Positions 51,277 to 60,150 are shown, counted from the stretch's first letter. The stretch: 64,000 bases of DNA from CALABS01 sp050260775 (GCA_050260775.1 JBLNCP010000044.1:19306-83305), one strand, 5' to 3'. The notes: generated by a model not told the origin, from the sequence alone. Numbers and translations are program-made.

Positions 51277-52044
51277 TCAGAACGCGATCCCGTATTCCAG
51301 CGAGTATTTGACGGTGTGCTGGGGCGCGCCGTCGGTGAGGCCGACGAGGTAGCCGACCTCGTACCCGATCTCGCCGGCCGCGCCGAGGCCGAACTTGCCG
51401 AGCAGCACCGGGCCGGCGCGGTGATCCTGCTTGTCGGCGGCCTTCATGTTGTTGACCTCGCCCATCTCGCCATAGACCTCGATCGCCGGCTCGAATTCCT
51501 TGGCCAGGCCCCACTTGACCTGGGTGCCGTAGGCGAACTCGGTGCCACCCGCGGAATTGGCGCCGATCTCCTTCTCGAGCAGCAGGTTGACCGTGGCGGT
51601 GAGCGGACCGAGCTCCTTCTGCAGCAGCGGGCCGAAGGTGATCTTGTCGGCCCCGTCCTTGGCGCCGGCGATCTCGTACTCCGCCAACACCCCCAGCTCC
51701 AGCCAGCGGCTGCCCTGGTCGAAGATCTGCAGGGTGTTGGACCACACTGCGGCGTCGAACCGCTGCTTCTCGCCCTCGCCGGCCTCGCGCGCCCACTCGC
51801 CCTCGAACTCGGTGAACCATTTCTCGGTGACGCCGTAGCCGATGGAGGTGGTGAAGCTGCGGCCCTTGTCCTTGGCCGGGTCGTTGTCCTTGGACAGGGC
51901 GCCGCTGTGCTCGACCTCGATCTCGCCGTGCTCGACGATGGGGGAGTGGACCTTGAAATCGGCACGGGCCGGCGCGGTGGTCAGCACGGCACCGAACAGG
52001 GCGGCGCCGAAGGCGGTCAGGCGAAGGGAGGGGGAAAGCGTCAT
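51277..52044 (-). CDS. Predicted outer-membrane beta-barrel protein
   Basis: A 255-residue secreted protein with signal peptide (LTAFGAALFGAVLTTAPARA, then DFKVH). The mature part alternates polar and hydrophobic residues in strand-like stretches (SFTTSIGYGVTEKWFTEFEG, WLELGVLAEYEIAG) and ends in aromatic F (LEYGIAF), the usual outer-membrane targeting end. Family not recognised. It diverges from the cupredoxin-FTR1 pair and shares a palindrome-rich region with it, which suggests a role in metal uptake. Confidence 0.72.
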   Translation of the reverse strand: MTLSPSLRLTAFGAALFGAVLTTAPARADFKVHSPIVEHGEIEVEHSGALSKDNDPAKDKGRSFTTSIGYGVTEKWFTEFEGEWAREAGEGEKQRFDAAVWSNTLQIFDQGSRWLELGVLAEYEIAGAKDGADKITFGPLLQKELGPLTATVNLLLEKEIGANSAGGTEFAYGTQVKWGLAKEFEPAIEVYGEMGEVNNMKAADKQDHRAGPVLLGKFGLGAAGEIGYEVGYLVGLTDGAPQHTVKYSLEYGIAF

Positions 52045-52071
52045 CGGGGCACCCTGGGGTCATTTGGTGGA

Positions 52072-52158
52072 TGCGAGTGAGAATGGCTCGCAAATGTGCG
52101 AAAGTGGTATCCCATTCGGGGTAGGGGTGCAAGCCCGTTGTTGCGAGCGGATCGCAAC
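52072..52158. promoter_or_regulatory. Cluster of TGCGA/TCGCA palindromes
   Basis: Three inverted repeats with the same half-site: TGCGAG-N9-CTCGCA (52072-52092), TCGCA-AATG-TGCGA (52088-52101, overlapping the first) and GTTGCGA-N5-TCGCAAC (52140-52158). They lie within 115 bases of the outer-membrane gene start and look like operator sites of a metal-responsive regulator such as Fur. That assignment is inference from the iron genes beside them. Confidence 0.55.
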
Positions 52159-52181
52159 ATGGGATGGCGCGGGCACCCACC

Positions 52182-52266
52182 GTCATCCAGGCGAGGGGCC
52201 CGTGCGTCGACACCCGGACAAACGGTGGCGGATGAGGTCCCTCCTCCCGCTGGTCGTCGGGATGAC
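52182..52266. repeat. Dispersed palindromic repeat, family A
   Basis: Starts GTCATCC and ends TCGTCGGGATGAC, with GAGGTCCCTCCTCCCG inside, nearly the same as the right half of the copy at 29607. It lies in the divergent gap between the two sets of palindromes. Confidence 0.75.
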
Positions 52267-52361
52267 TGTCGTGTCCCTGTCGCCGCCGAAGGGAGCTGCA
52301 CACCGGCCCCCCTTCATGAGGGTTTACAAATCCTTTGGTCCGCGGTATCAATGGGTGAAGT

Positions 52362-52376
52362 TGCGAACGCTTCGCA
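52362..52376. promoter_or_regulatory. Palindrome ahead of cupredoxin gene
   Basis: TGCGAA-CGC-TTCGCA, a perfect 15-base inverted repeat 28 bases before the cupredoxin start. It shares the half-site with the cluster at 52072-52158. Confidence 0.5.
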
Positions 52377-52404
52377 TTGCCAATTTACGATTTCGGAGGG
52401 CTTG

Positions 52405-52752
52405 ATGCCTCGTCTGTCGCTTCATCTGGCCGCCGCCCTGGTCGCCGCCGCCCCGGCCGTCCTGGTTGTGCCGGCCCTGGCTGCCGAAGGCGACCCGGTG
52501 GAGCTGACTATCAAGGACCATCGCTTCACGCCGGACCGCATCGAGGTGCCGGCGGGGCAGAAGGTGACCCTCCTGATCAAGAACCAGGACACCACCGCCG
52601 AGGAATTCGACAGCCACGACCTCAAGCGCGAGAAGGTCATTCCGCCCGGCAAGGACGCCAAGGTGATCGTCGGGCCGCTCAACCCCGGCGAATATCGCTT
52701 CATCGGCGAATACCACGAGAAGACCGCCAAGGGCGTGCTGGTCGCGAAGTGA
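52405..52752 (+). CDS. Periplasmic cupredoxin-domain protein
   Basis: A 115-residue secreted protein: signal peptide (LAAALVAAAPAVLVVPALAA) and a single cupredoxin fold (VELTIKDHRFTPDRIEVPAG to YRFIGEYHEKTAKGVLV). The sole His of FDSHDLKRE and HEKTAKG are candidate metal ligands; the classic Cys ligand is absent, as in EfeO-type and P19-like iron-handling cupredoxins. A GGAGGG site precedes the start. It is nine bases from the FTR1 gene and presumably delivers or oxidises iron for it. Confidence 0.88.
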   Translation: MPRLSLHLAAALVAAAPAVLVVPALAAEGDPVELTIKDHRFTPDRIEVPAGQKVTLLIKNQDTTAEEFDSHDLKREKVIPPGKDAKVIVGPLNPGEYRFIGEYHEKTAKGVLVAK

Positions 52753-52761
52753 GGAGACATC

Positions 52762-53562
52762 ATGCTGGCGGCGGGAATCATCGTTTTTCGTGAGGTGCTC
52801 GAGGCGGCGCTGGTGGCCGGGATCATCCTGGCCGCGACCAAGGGTGTCGCCCGCAGCCGCCTGTGGGTGGTCGCCGGCGTGGTCGCCGGCCTGTTCGGGG
52901 CCGGCCTGATCGCGGCCTCGGCCGACGTGCTGTCGGAAGCCCTGGCCGGCATGGGGCAGGAGGCGTTCAACGCCTCGGTCCTGTTGGTGGCGGTGGGCAT
53001 GCTGGCCTGGCACAACGCCTGGATGAGCAAGCACGGCCGCGAGATGGCGGCCGAGATGAAGGCGGTCGGCCACGCGGTGTCCATGGGCTCGCGGCCGCTG
53101 TCGGTGCTGGCCCTGGTGGTCGGCATCGCGGTGCTGCGCGAAGGCGCCGAGACGGTGCTGTTCCTCTACGGCATCTCGGCCGGCGGCGACGGCACGGTGT
53201 CGACGGCGCTGGGGGCGCTGGGCGGGCTTGCCGCCGGCATCGCCATGGGCACCGGGCTCTATGTCGGCCTGGTGGCCATTCCCACCCGCCACCTCTTCAC
53301 CGTCACCACCTGGCTGGTCACCCTGCTCGCCGCCGGCATGGCCGCCAAGGCGGTGGCGTTCCTGGCCTCGGCCGGACTGATCAACGGCGGGGACGAGGCG
53401 CTGTGGGACAGCTCGCAGTTGTTGTCCGAGCGCAGCCTGCCGGGGCAGGTCCTCAACACGCTGGTCGGCTACGTCGACCGCCCCATGCCCGAGCAGCTGG
53501 CGGCGTGGGCCGCCACCATCCTGATGATTACCGTGCTGACGCGGATGGTTCGGGCTCGCTGA
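52762..53562 (+). CDS. FTR1-family high-affinity iron permease
   Basis: A 266-residue polytopic membrane protein with seven or so hydrophobic segments. Both REXXE iron-binding motifs are present: FREVLEAAL in the first segment and LREGAETVLF in the fourth. It forms a two-gene iron-uptake unit with the cupredoxin. Its 3' end overlaps the convergent methyltransferase gene by 35 bases. Confidence 0.94.
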   Translation: MLAAGIIVFREVLEAALVAGIILAATKGVARSRLWVVAGVVAGLFGAGLIAASADVLSEALAGMGQEAFNASVLLVAVGMLAWHNAWMSKHGREMAAEMKAVGHAVSMGSRPLSVLALVVGIAVLREGAETVLFLYGISAGGDGTVSTALGALGGLAAGIAMGTGLYVGLVAIPTRHLFTVTTWLVTLLAAGMAAKAVAFLASAGLINGGDEALWDSSQLLSERSLPGQVLNTLVGYVDRPMPEQLAAWAATILMITVLTRMVRAR

Positions 53563-54331
53563 GGGCGGTGCGGCGCGCCACCACGCGCGGGAAGCCCTGG
53601 GCCACCGGCACGTAGACGCGGCGGCGCTGCTTGGCGTCGCGCAAGGGCGTGGCGGCGTAGATCTGCTTGGTCGCCTCGACGATCACCACTCCCGCGAAGG
53701 TCTCGAACCAGCGCCGGCCCAGCTCCTCGAACGCGGGGGCCGAGCGCAGGATCATGCGCGAGGTGGTGGGCGGCACGAACAGGGCGCCCGTCGTCGAGAC
53801 CGGCGTGAACATGTTGTCGCGCAACAGGCGCGCCAGCTGGCCGGGCGTGTAGGGGCGGCCGTTGCCGAACGGCGTGCGCTCCAGCCGGGCCCAGATGCCG
53901 CGGCGGTTGGGGGCGACGATGGCCAGCCGGCCGCCGTCGGCCAGCACTCGCCAGATCTCGCGCATCATGCCGCGCACCTGCTCGGTCGATTCGACGGCGT
54001 GCACCAGCAGGATGCGGTCCATGGAGCGGTCGGGCAGCGGCAGGTCGGTCTCGTCGGCCAGCGCGGTCAGGCCGGGCCCCTCGGGCGGCCATGGCAGCAC
54101 GCCCTGGCTGGCCGGCATCACCGCCACCACCCGCTCGGCCTCGGCGGTGAAGGTGCGCAGGTAGGGTGTGGCGAACCCCAGGCCCAGCACCCGCATGCCC
54201 TTGACGTCCGGCCACATGGCGCGCATCTGGCGGCGGATCATGCGCCGCGCCACCTGCCCCAGGCTGGTGTCGTAGAAGTCGCGCAGGTCGACCACGTCGG
54301 TCCACATCGCCGGATAGGTGGGTACGGTCAC
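53528..54331 (-). CDS. Class I SAM-dependent methyltransferase
   Basis: A 267-residue Methyltransf_11-like protein. The SAM-binding motif I is RVLGLGFATPYLRTF, less glycine-rich than usual, and motif IV region DRILLVHAVESTEQ is followed by REIWRVLADGGRLAIVAPN. Substrate unknown. It follows the ABC permease gene in the same direction with three bases between stop and start signals, so the three genes 55908 to 53528 form one unit. Confidence 0.88.
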   Translation of the reverse strand: MTVPTYPAMWTDVVDLRDFYDTSLGQVARRMIRRQMRAMWPDVKGMRVLGLGFATPYLRTFTAEAERVVAVMPASQGVLPWPPEGPGLTALADETDLPLPDRSMDRILLVHAVESTEQVRGMMREIWRVLADGGRLAIVAPNRRGIWARLERTPFGNGRPYTPGQLARLLRDNMFTPVSTTGALFVPPTTSRMILRSAPAFEELGRRWFETFAGVVIVEATKQIYAATPLRDAKQRRRVYVPVAQGFPRVVARRTALSEPEPSASAR

Positions 54332-54334
54332 GGC

Positions 54335-55150
54335 TTACTCCCCCTGCGTGAGCAGCAGGCCTCGCTGGCGGGCGACGTGGTAGGTGCGCAGGAACAACCC
54401 GGTCGTCAGCGCCAGATACATCAGATTCAGGCCGACGGCGCCGGTCAGCAAGTGCAAATCGAGGGCATGGCCGAACATCACGCCCCGCATTCCCTCGAAC
54501 ACGTAGGCCGGCGGCAGCGCCCACGCCACCGCCTGCAGCCAGGACGGCAGGGTGGCGATCGGATAGTAGATGCCCGACAGCGGCGCCACCGCGAACACCA
54601 GCACCCAGGCCAGGCTTTCCGCGCCCAGGCCGAAGCGCAGGACCAGGGAGGCGACGGCCAGGCCGATCACCCAGCCGGTCACCATCAGGTTGGTCCAGAA
54701 GGCGACCAGCGGCAGGCCGAGCTCGAACACCGAATAGTGATAGAGCGGGATCGCCAGCACCGCCGCCGGCAGCACCCCGATCAGCGTGCGGATCAGGCTC
54801 ATGGTCAGCATGGAGACGACCAGCTCGTAGGGGCGCAGCGGGCTGACCGAGAGATGGCCGAGGTTGCGCGACCACATCTCCTCGAGGAAGGACAGCGACA
54901 CCCCCAGATTGCCCCGGAACAGCACGTCCCACAGGATCACGGCGCCCAGCAGCACGCCGGCCGCCTGCGCCACCCACGAGGAATGGTCCATGAAGAACTT
55001 GCTGGTGAATCCCCACATCACCATGTTGACCGCCGGCCAATAGGCCATCTCCAGCACCCGCGGCCATGAGCCGCGCAGGATGTAGAGGTGCCGCAGCACC
55101 ATGGCGCCGATGCGCCGGAACGAGAAGGCGGCGTAGGCGTCGTGGCTCAT
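54335..55150 (-). CDS. ABC-2 type transporter permease
   Basis: A 271-residue membrane protein of the ABC-2 class with about six hydrophobic segments (AAGVLLGAVILWDVLF, LIGVLPAAVLAIPLY, WVIGLAVASLVLRFG, LMYLALTTGLFL). The start overlaps the ATPase stop as ATGA. It exports an unknown substrate with the ATPase encoded just upstream. Confidence 0.9.
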   Translation of the reverse strand: MSHDAYAAFSFRRIGAMVLRHLYILRGSWPRVLEMAYWPAVNMVMWGFTSKFFMDHSSWVAQAAGVLLGAVILWDVLFRGNLGVSLSFLEEMWSRNLGHLSVSPLRPYELVVSMLTMSLIRTLIGVLPAAVLAIPLYHYSVFELGLPLVAFWTNLMVTGWVIGLAVASLVLRFGLGAESLAWVLVFAVAPLSGIYYPIATLPSWLQAVAWALPPAYVFEGMRGVMFGHALDLHLLTGAVGLNLMYLALTTGLFLRTYHVARQRGLLLTQGE

Positions 55151-55908
55151 TGCGCGGCTTCCTCCTCGCCGACCGGCTGGCGCCGGTCGCGGGCGATGTC
55201 GAGGAAGACCTCTTCCAGGTTGGCGCGGCCGTAACGGTCGATGAGGTCGGACGGCGCGCCGCGGTCGACGATGCGTCCGCCCTTCATCATCAGCACCGAA
55301 TCGCACATGCGCTCGACCTCGCCCATGTTGTGCGAGGCGAGCAGGATGGTGGCGCCGGTGCGGGCGCGGTAGGCCTCGAAATAGCCGCGCACCCAGTCGG
55401 CGGTGTCGGGATCGAGCGAGGCGGTCGGCTCGTCGAGCAGCAGGAGCTCGGGCTGGTTCAGCAGCGCCTTGGCCAGGGCGACGCGGGTGCGCTGGCCCGC
55501 CGACAGCCGGCCCACCGGGCGGCGCAGGAAGGTGGTCAGCTCCAGCTCCTCGGCCAGCTCGGCGATGCGCGCCTTGAGCCGCGGCACCCCGTAGAGGTGG
55601 CCGTACACCGTCAGGTTCTCGACGACGCTCAGGCGCAGCGGCAGCTCGACGTAGGGACTGGAGAAGTTGAGGCGCGGCAGCACCCGGTAGCGGTGGCGCG
55701 CCATGTCCTCGCCCAACACCTGGATGGTGCCGGCGGTGGGCAGCAAGAGGCCCAGGAGCATGGAGATGGTGGTGGTCTTGCCGGCGCCGTTGCCGCCCAG
55801 CAGGGCGGTGGTCGAGCCGCGCGCCACGGTGAAGCCGATGCCGTCCACCGCCGCGACCGGCCCGAAGTGCTTGGCGAGGGAGTCCACCAGAATCGCGGGA
55901 TGGGTCAT
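55147..55908 (-). CDS. ABC transporter ATP-binding protein
   Basis: A 253-residue ATPase. Walker A is LLGGNGAGKTTTISML, the signature is LSAGQRTRVALAKALL, Walker B is LLLLDEPTASLDP and the switch His is in LLASHNMGEVER. It is the first gene of a leftward ABC-export plus methyltransferase unit. Confidence 0.94.
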   Translation of the reverse strand: MTHPAILVDSLAKHFGPVAAVDGIGFTVARGSTTALLGGNGAGKTTTISMLLGLLLPTAGTIQVLGEDMARHRYRVLPRLNFSSPYVELPLRLSVVENLTVYGHLYGVPRLKARIAELAEELELTTFLRRPVGRLSAGQRTRVALAKALLNQPELLLLDEPTASLDPDTADWVRGYFEAYRARTGATILLASHNMGEVERMCDSVLMMKGGRIVDRGAPSDLIDRYGRANLEEVFLDIARDRRQPVGEEEAAQ

Positions 55909-55978
55909 CGGCTGGATATGGGGCGCTTGTGGGACGGACGCAAATTGCCGCTCGGCCGGGGCACCCCGGACGGCACGG

Positions 55979-57232
55979 TCAGACGCGGCGCCGGGCGATG
56001 CCGCGCCGGCGCACGTCGTTCATCAGCATGCTCTCGATGTGGCGGCCCTGGAACAGGGTGATGCCGACCGAATGGCCCCACTCGATGGCCGAGGGGGTGT
56101 CGCAGCGGCACAGGATGATGCGGGTGACGCCGATGCGCTTCAGGGCGTCGGACTTCTTGTCGCGTTCCTCGGTCAGCGAGGGGTCCCACACCAGCTTGAT
56201 CAAATCGGCGCCCAGGCGTTCGCGGTCGACGAAGGGAAGCTGCGAATAGGTCAACCCGTCGACGCAGATGCGGTAGCCGCGGTCCTGGGCGAAGTCGCGG
56301 GCGAACAGGTAGGCGCCGAGGTCGGCGAAGATGTCCACCTTCTGCAGCTCGAGCACGATGGTGCCGCGCATGCCCGCCTTGACGTTGTCGTCGAACACCA
56401 GGAATTCCGGCGACAGGATGGTCGAGACGTTGAGGTTGATGCTGATGTCGCCTTCCAGGGTGCGGTCGTCGTGCTTGTTCAAGAGCGACAGCACGCGGCG
56501 GTCCAGCGTCTCGGTCAGCTGCTGGAACAGCCACGGGCTGGAGTTCATGTTGACGCTGGGCATCAGCGTCTGGCGCAGGTCGGCGATGGAAATGAACAGC
56601 TCGTGGAACACCGGCTGCGGCGGCGCCTTGCCGACCAGCGCCGAAACCGCCTGGCGGCGCATCAGGTTGGCGAGGTCGGCCTGGCCCAGCGCCCCCTCGA
56701 CGCGGGCCAGCAGTTCCGGCGTGAACGGCGAGCCCTTGGCCTTGCCCTGCTGGAGTCGCGCCTCGAGGCCGGCCTTCTCGGCCTCGGCCTTCTTGCGCGC
56801 CTGCTCCTCCTGCAGCATCTTCTGCGCCAGCGTCAGCAGGACCTCGTACTCGCGTTCGAGATCGTACCAGGTGCACAGCGCGCCCATGCGCCCCTGCTGG
56901 TCCTCGATGATCAGCGGGTCGTCCGAGAACAGGAAGCGCAGCTTGACGATGGAGGATTCCACCTCCTCCTGCGCCTGCGCCTTGTAGATCACCATCAGAT
57001 CGGCGTTGGCCAGGCTGAACACCTGCGCCTGCATCATCTTGATCAGGTTCTCGAAGGTGTTGGCCGCCATGCGCAGATGGTGCTCGCGGCGGTTCTGCTG
57101 CATCAGGCCGGACAGGTGGATGTGGACCGCGCGGCGTTCCTTCTTGTGGCGCTCGAGCCGCGACAGATAGTCCAGCAGCAGGTTTTCCTGGCCGGGGACC
57201 TTGGCGATGCCGGGAGGCGGGGCGTTCAGCAT
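55979..57232 (-). CDS. Degenerate GGDEF/EAL-like protein A
   Basis: A 417-residue soluble protein. The N-terminal 130 residues resemble a GGDEF fold without its motif (AVHIHLSGLMQQN, then SLANADLMVIYKA where GGDEF would fall). A helical linker (KKAEAEKAGLEARLQQ) leads to an EAL-like domain: FHELFISIADL, INLNVSTIL, VLELQKVDIF, ICVDGLTYS, IKLVWD, RCDTPSAIEWG and LFQGRHIES. The second Asp of DDFG is Gly and the AEGVE glutamates are lost, so phosphodiesterase activity is unlikely. It may bind c-di-GMP or a protein. It lies four bases from paralogue B. Confidence 0.75.
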   Translation of the reverse strand: MLNAPPPGIAKVPGQENLLLDYLSRLERHKKERRAVHIHLSGLMQQNRREHHLRMAANTFENLIKMMQAQVFSLANADLMVIYKAQAQEEVESSIVKLRFLFSDDPLIIEDQQGRMGALCTWYDLEREYEVLLTLAQKMLQEEQARKKAEAEKAGLEARLQQGKAKGSPFTPELLARVEGALGQADLANLMRRQAVSALVGKAPPQPVFHELFISIADLRQTLMPSVNMNSSPWLFQQLTETLDRRVLSLLNKHDDRTLEGDISINLNVSTILSPEFLVFDDNVKAGMRGTIVLELQKVDIFADLGAYLFARDFAQDRGYRICVDGLTYSQLPFVDRERLGADLIKLVWDPSLTEERDKKSDALKRIGVTRIILCRCDTPSAIEWGHSVGITLFQGRHIESMLMNDVRRRGIARRRV

Positions 57233-57235
57233 GGG

Positions 57236-58567
57236 CTACCTGAGCGCTCGCAGGGTGGGGAAGGCGTCGAGCATGTCGTTGTTGCCGCATTCGACGCGCG
57301 GCCGGCCGGAGATCACCCCGTGGCGCTGCACGCATTGCTGCAGCGAGCAGGCGGCCGCCTTGTCGCACTGGGCCATGGTCACGGCGCCCACCATGGAATC
57401 GAGGTAGCGCCCCTGGAAATGCCGGATGCCCTGGGCGAGGCCCCAGGAGATGGAGGTCTCCGAATCGCAGCGGGCGAGGATGACGTGCTCGAAGCCCACC
57501 GGCCCCAGCGCCTGCTGCAATTCGCCGGTCTGGACGTCGTCGGCCATATCCGGGCTCCAGTTCACCTTGACGAAATCAGTCTCGTAGAGCTCGGCATCCA
57601 TGAACTGCAGCGCGATCGGGCTCATGCCGTCCAGCACCGTGACGTGGCCCTTGCTCTTCAACAGGTCGCGGGCGCGGAAGAAGCCCTCCAGGTTGTTGAA
57701 GATGTCGATCAGCTGGAACTCCACCACCAGGCCGGCGCGGCCGCGGATGGCGGCTTCGAACTGCTGGAAGGCGGGCGTCTCGATGGTGGCCATGTTGAGA
57801 TTGAGGGAGAAGGCGGCCGGCAGCTTGCGGAAGCCCGCCTCCTGCAGCACCGCCAGCACGCGCATGTCCAGCACCTGCGACAGGTGCTGGAACAGCCAGC
57901 GGTTGGCCAGGATGTTCACGTCGGGGGCCAGCGCCTTCTGCAGGTCGGCGATCGACATGAAGAATTCCTGGAACACCACCTCGGCCGTCATCTTGTCGGT
58001 GATGCGCACGCACGGCTGGCGACGGACCACGCCGGCGATGTCGGTGGCGCCGATGCGCTCGAGCACGTTCGACAGGTTGCGGGCGTCGAGCGGCTGGATC
58101 TGCGGCGCCGTGCGCTGGTCGGCGATGCGCTTCTTGGCGTCCAGCACCAATTGGCCGCACAGCTGGAAGAACGGGTCGTACTCGGATTCCAGGTCGTAAT
58201 AGGTGACGAAGCGATCCTGGCCGTCGGCGCTCTCGGTATAGGTCAGCGGGTCCTTTGAGAACAGGGCGCGCAGCTTGTAGACGATGGCGTCGAGGTCGGC
58301 CAGCCGCGCATCCTTGCAGATCAGCACGATGTCCGAATTGGTGAGCAGGAACATCTGGCCGCGGTACATGTCGACCATCTGCTCGAAGATGCGGAAGGCG
58401 ATGCGGACCTTCGATTCCTCGCGGTTCGCCGGCAACAGGCGCGACAGATGGAGATGGAGCGCGAGCCGTCCCTCACGGATGCGCCCCACGCGCTCGGCCG
58501 CGTCGAAAAGCAGGCTTTCCGGAGTGACGACTTCCTGCTGTTTTCCGCCGAACGCGGTGGCGTTCAT
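57236..58567 (-). CDS. Degenerate GGDEF/EAL-like protein B
   Basis: A 443-residue paralogue of protein A with the same order of blocks: LHLHLSRLLPANREES, LTNSDIVLICKDA at the GGDEF position, FQEFFMSIADLQKAL, LNLNMATIETP, VVEFQLIDIF, VLDGMSPIA, VKVNWSPDM, HVILARCDSETSISWG and HFQGRYLDS. Catalytic residues are lost at the same places. It has an extra 50-residue tail with four Cys (MAQCDKAAACSLQQC, RVECGNN) that might bind metal. Start ATG 58567 is chosen for the GAGAGG next to it; the frame is open upstream. Confidence 0.75.
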   Translation of the reverse strand: MNATAFGGKQQEVVTPESLLFDAAERVGRIREGRLALHLHLSRLLPANREESKVRIAFRIFEQMVDMYRGQMFLLTNSDIVLICKDARLADLDAIVYKLRALFSKDPLTYTESADGQDRFVTYYDLESEYDPFFQLCGQLVLDAKKRIADQRTAPQIQPLDARNLSNVLERIGATDIAGVVRRQPCVRITDKMTAEVVFQEFFMSIADLQKALAPDVNILANRWLFQHLSQVLDMRVLAVLQEAGFRKLPAAFSLNLNMATIETPAFQQFEAAIRGRAGLVVEFQLIDIFNNLEGFFRARDLLKSKGHVTVLDGMSPIALQFMDAELYETDFVKVNWSPDMADDVQTGELQQALGPVGFEHVILARCDSETSISWGLAQGIRHFQGRYLDSMVGAVTMAQCDKAAACSLQQCVQRHGVISGRPRVECGNNDMLDAFPTLRALR

Positions 58568-58684
58568 CCTCTCCCCTCGTCGGACAGCGCCTTTTTCGGG
58601 CGTTGTTCTGCACCCTGGAAATCGGCAAAGTTCACTGCCAAGACCCTCAAAATACAACGCTCACCCGGGACATCCTAGAACGAA

Positions 58685-59443
58685 ATGCAGTCCCTGACGC
58701 CCCCGCGCACAGCCTCCGCCGCCGCCCGCGTCCCCGACGGCACGCGCGTCTACGCCGTCGGCGACGTGCACGGGCGCCTGGATCTGCTCGACCGGCTGCT
58801 GGCGTCCATCGAGGAGGATGCGCAACGCCCGGCGCCGGCCCGGGTGGCGGTGGTCTTCGTCGGCGACTACGTCGACCGCGGCCCCGAGTCGCGCGGCGTG
58901 GTCGAACGGCTGATGGCGGGGCCGCAGGGCGGGCTGGCCGGGGCCGATTGGATCTGCCTCAGGGGCAATCACGAGGACTACATGGTCCGCTTCCTTACCG
59001 AGGTGGCGGTCGGCCATGCCTGGTGCATGAACGGCGGGCTGGCCACGGTGCGCTCCTATGCCGGGGAGGCGGCCACCGAGGGGGCGGAAGGCGACATGGC
59101 GGCGCTGCAGCTGGTGTTGGCCCGTGCCCTGCCGCCCGCCCATCTGCGCTGGCTGACGCGCCTCAGGCTGACCCACGTGGAAGGGGACTACCTGTTCGTC
59201 CATGCCGGAATCCGTCCCGGCGTGGCCCTTGACGCCCAAGATCCCCACGACCTGCTGTGGATCCGCGACGACTTCCTCTACGATCCCCGCCCGCTGGGCA
59301 AGGTGGTGGTGCATGGCCACACCCCGGGACCGATCCCCGAGATGCGCGCCAACCGCATCGGCATCGACACCGGCGCCTACCGCTCCGACGTGCTGACCGC
59401 CCTGGTGCTGGAGGGGGCCGACCGCCGTTTCCTGACCAGTTGA
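58685..59443 (+). CDS. Serine/threonine-type metallophosphoesterase
   Basis: A 252-residue phosphatase of the PPP/calcineurin-like family. The metal-binding blocks are complete: YAVGDVHGRLDLLDRL, VFVGDYVDRGPESRG, LRGNHEDYM and VHAGIRPG with VVHGHTPG. Such small bacterial enzymes act on phosphoproteins or dinucleoside polyphosphates. It diverges from the degenerate GGDEF/EAL pair across 117 bases. Confidence 0.93.
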   Translation: MQSLTPPRTASAAARVPDGTRVYAVGDVHGRLDLLDRLLASIEEDAQRPAPARVAVVFVGDYVDRGPESRGVVERLMAGPQGGLAGADWICLRGNHEDYMVRFLTEVAVGHAWCMNGGLATVRSYAGEAATEGAEGDMAALQLVLARALPPAHLRWLTRLRLTHVEGDYLFVHAGIRPGVALDAQDPHDLLWIRDDFLYDPRPLGKVVVHGHTPGPIPEMRANRIGIDTGAYRSDVLTALVLEGADRRFLTS

Positions 59444-59535
59444 GATCCAGACGCATTAACACCGCCGCACCGGCTGCCGCGCGACCGGAACCCTCCCACA
59501 TCTGGGCCTGGTTCAACACTGGCGGAGTGCCGGAA

Positions 59536-59988
59536 ATGTCGTGGCTTCGGGTTGGCGTGGCGGTGGCGGCCGGGGTAGTGGCGGCGGCCGGGGTGGCGAT
59601 GGCGGGCAAGGGCGAGGATGCCAGGCTGGCGCATGGGCGCTATCTTGTCGAGCAGGTCGCCACCTGCGGCGACTGCCACACCCCGCGCGACAAGCAGGGG
59701 CGGATGGACCAGGCGCACGCGCTGCAGGGAACCCGTCTGGTCTTCGCCCCCGCCGTCCCCATTCCCGACTGGGCCGACACGGCGCCCCCCATCGCCGGCG
59801 GGCCGGTGGGGTGGAGCCATGCCGACCTGGTCAAATTCCTGGAGACCGGGATGATGCCGCGGGGCCGGACACCGCGCCCGCCCATGCCGCCGTTCCGCTT
59901 CAACCACGAGGACGCCGAGGCGGTGGCCGCCTACATCACCTCTCTGCCGCCGGCGGAAGGGCCGGTGTCGGCCTCCATGCGCCGGTAA
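59536..59988 (+). CDS. Cytochrome c
   Basis: A 150-residue periplasmic class I cytochrome c. A signal segment (LRVGVAVAAGVVAAAGVAMA) precedes the haem motif CGDCH in YLVEQVATCGDCHTPRD. The axial methionine is probably in the TGMMPRGRTPR / MPPF stretch. The C-terminal helix EDAEAVAAYITSLPP is typical. The pattern resembles the cytochrome subunits of membrane dehydrogenases, but no partner dehydrogenase is adjacent. The ribosome-binding site is weak. Confidence 0.88.
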   Translation: MSWLRVGVAVAAGVVAAAGVAMAGKGEDARLAHGRYLVEQVATCGDCHTPRDKQGRMDQAHALQGTRLVFAPAVPIPDWADTAPPIAGGPVGWSHADLVKFLETGMMPRGRTPRPPMPPFRFNHEDAEAVAAYITSLPPAEGPVSASMRR

Positions 59989-60010
59989 GGCGCCGTCGTC
60001 CAGAGTCCTT

Positions 60011-60150
60011 CGTCATGGCCGGGCTCGACCCGGCCATCCCCTCATCATTCCATCGTCATGGCTGGGCTTGACCCGGCCATCTACGTGGGCGCCGCTAATT
60101 CGTTGTTGATGGCAACGCAAGGATCGCCGGGTCAAGCCCGGCGATGACGG
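60011..60150. repeat. Dispersed palindromic repeat, family B (three units)
   Basis: Two tandem CGTCATGG-CCGGG/CTGGG hairpins (60011-60039 and 60054-60081) and a reversed unit GGATCGCCGGG-TCAAG-CCCGGCGATGACG (60121-60149). The third unit is identical to the right half of 47127-47217. Confidence 0.8.

Noticed and set aside
29607..60150. Repeats as a CRISPR array
   Set aside because: Copies are dispersed, palindromic and unequal in length, with no regular spacers and no cas genes.
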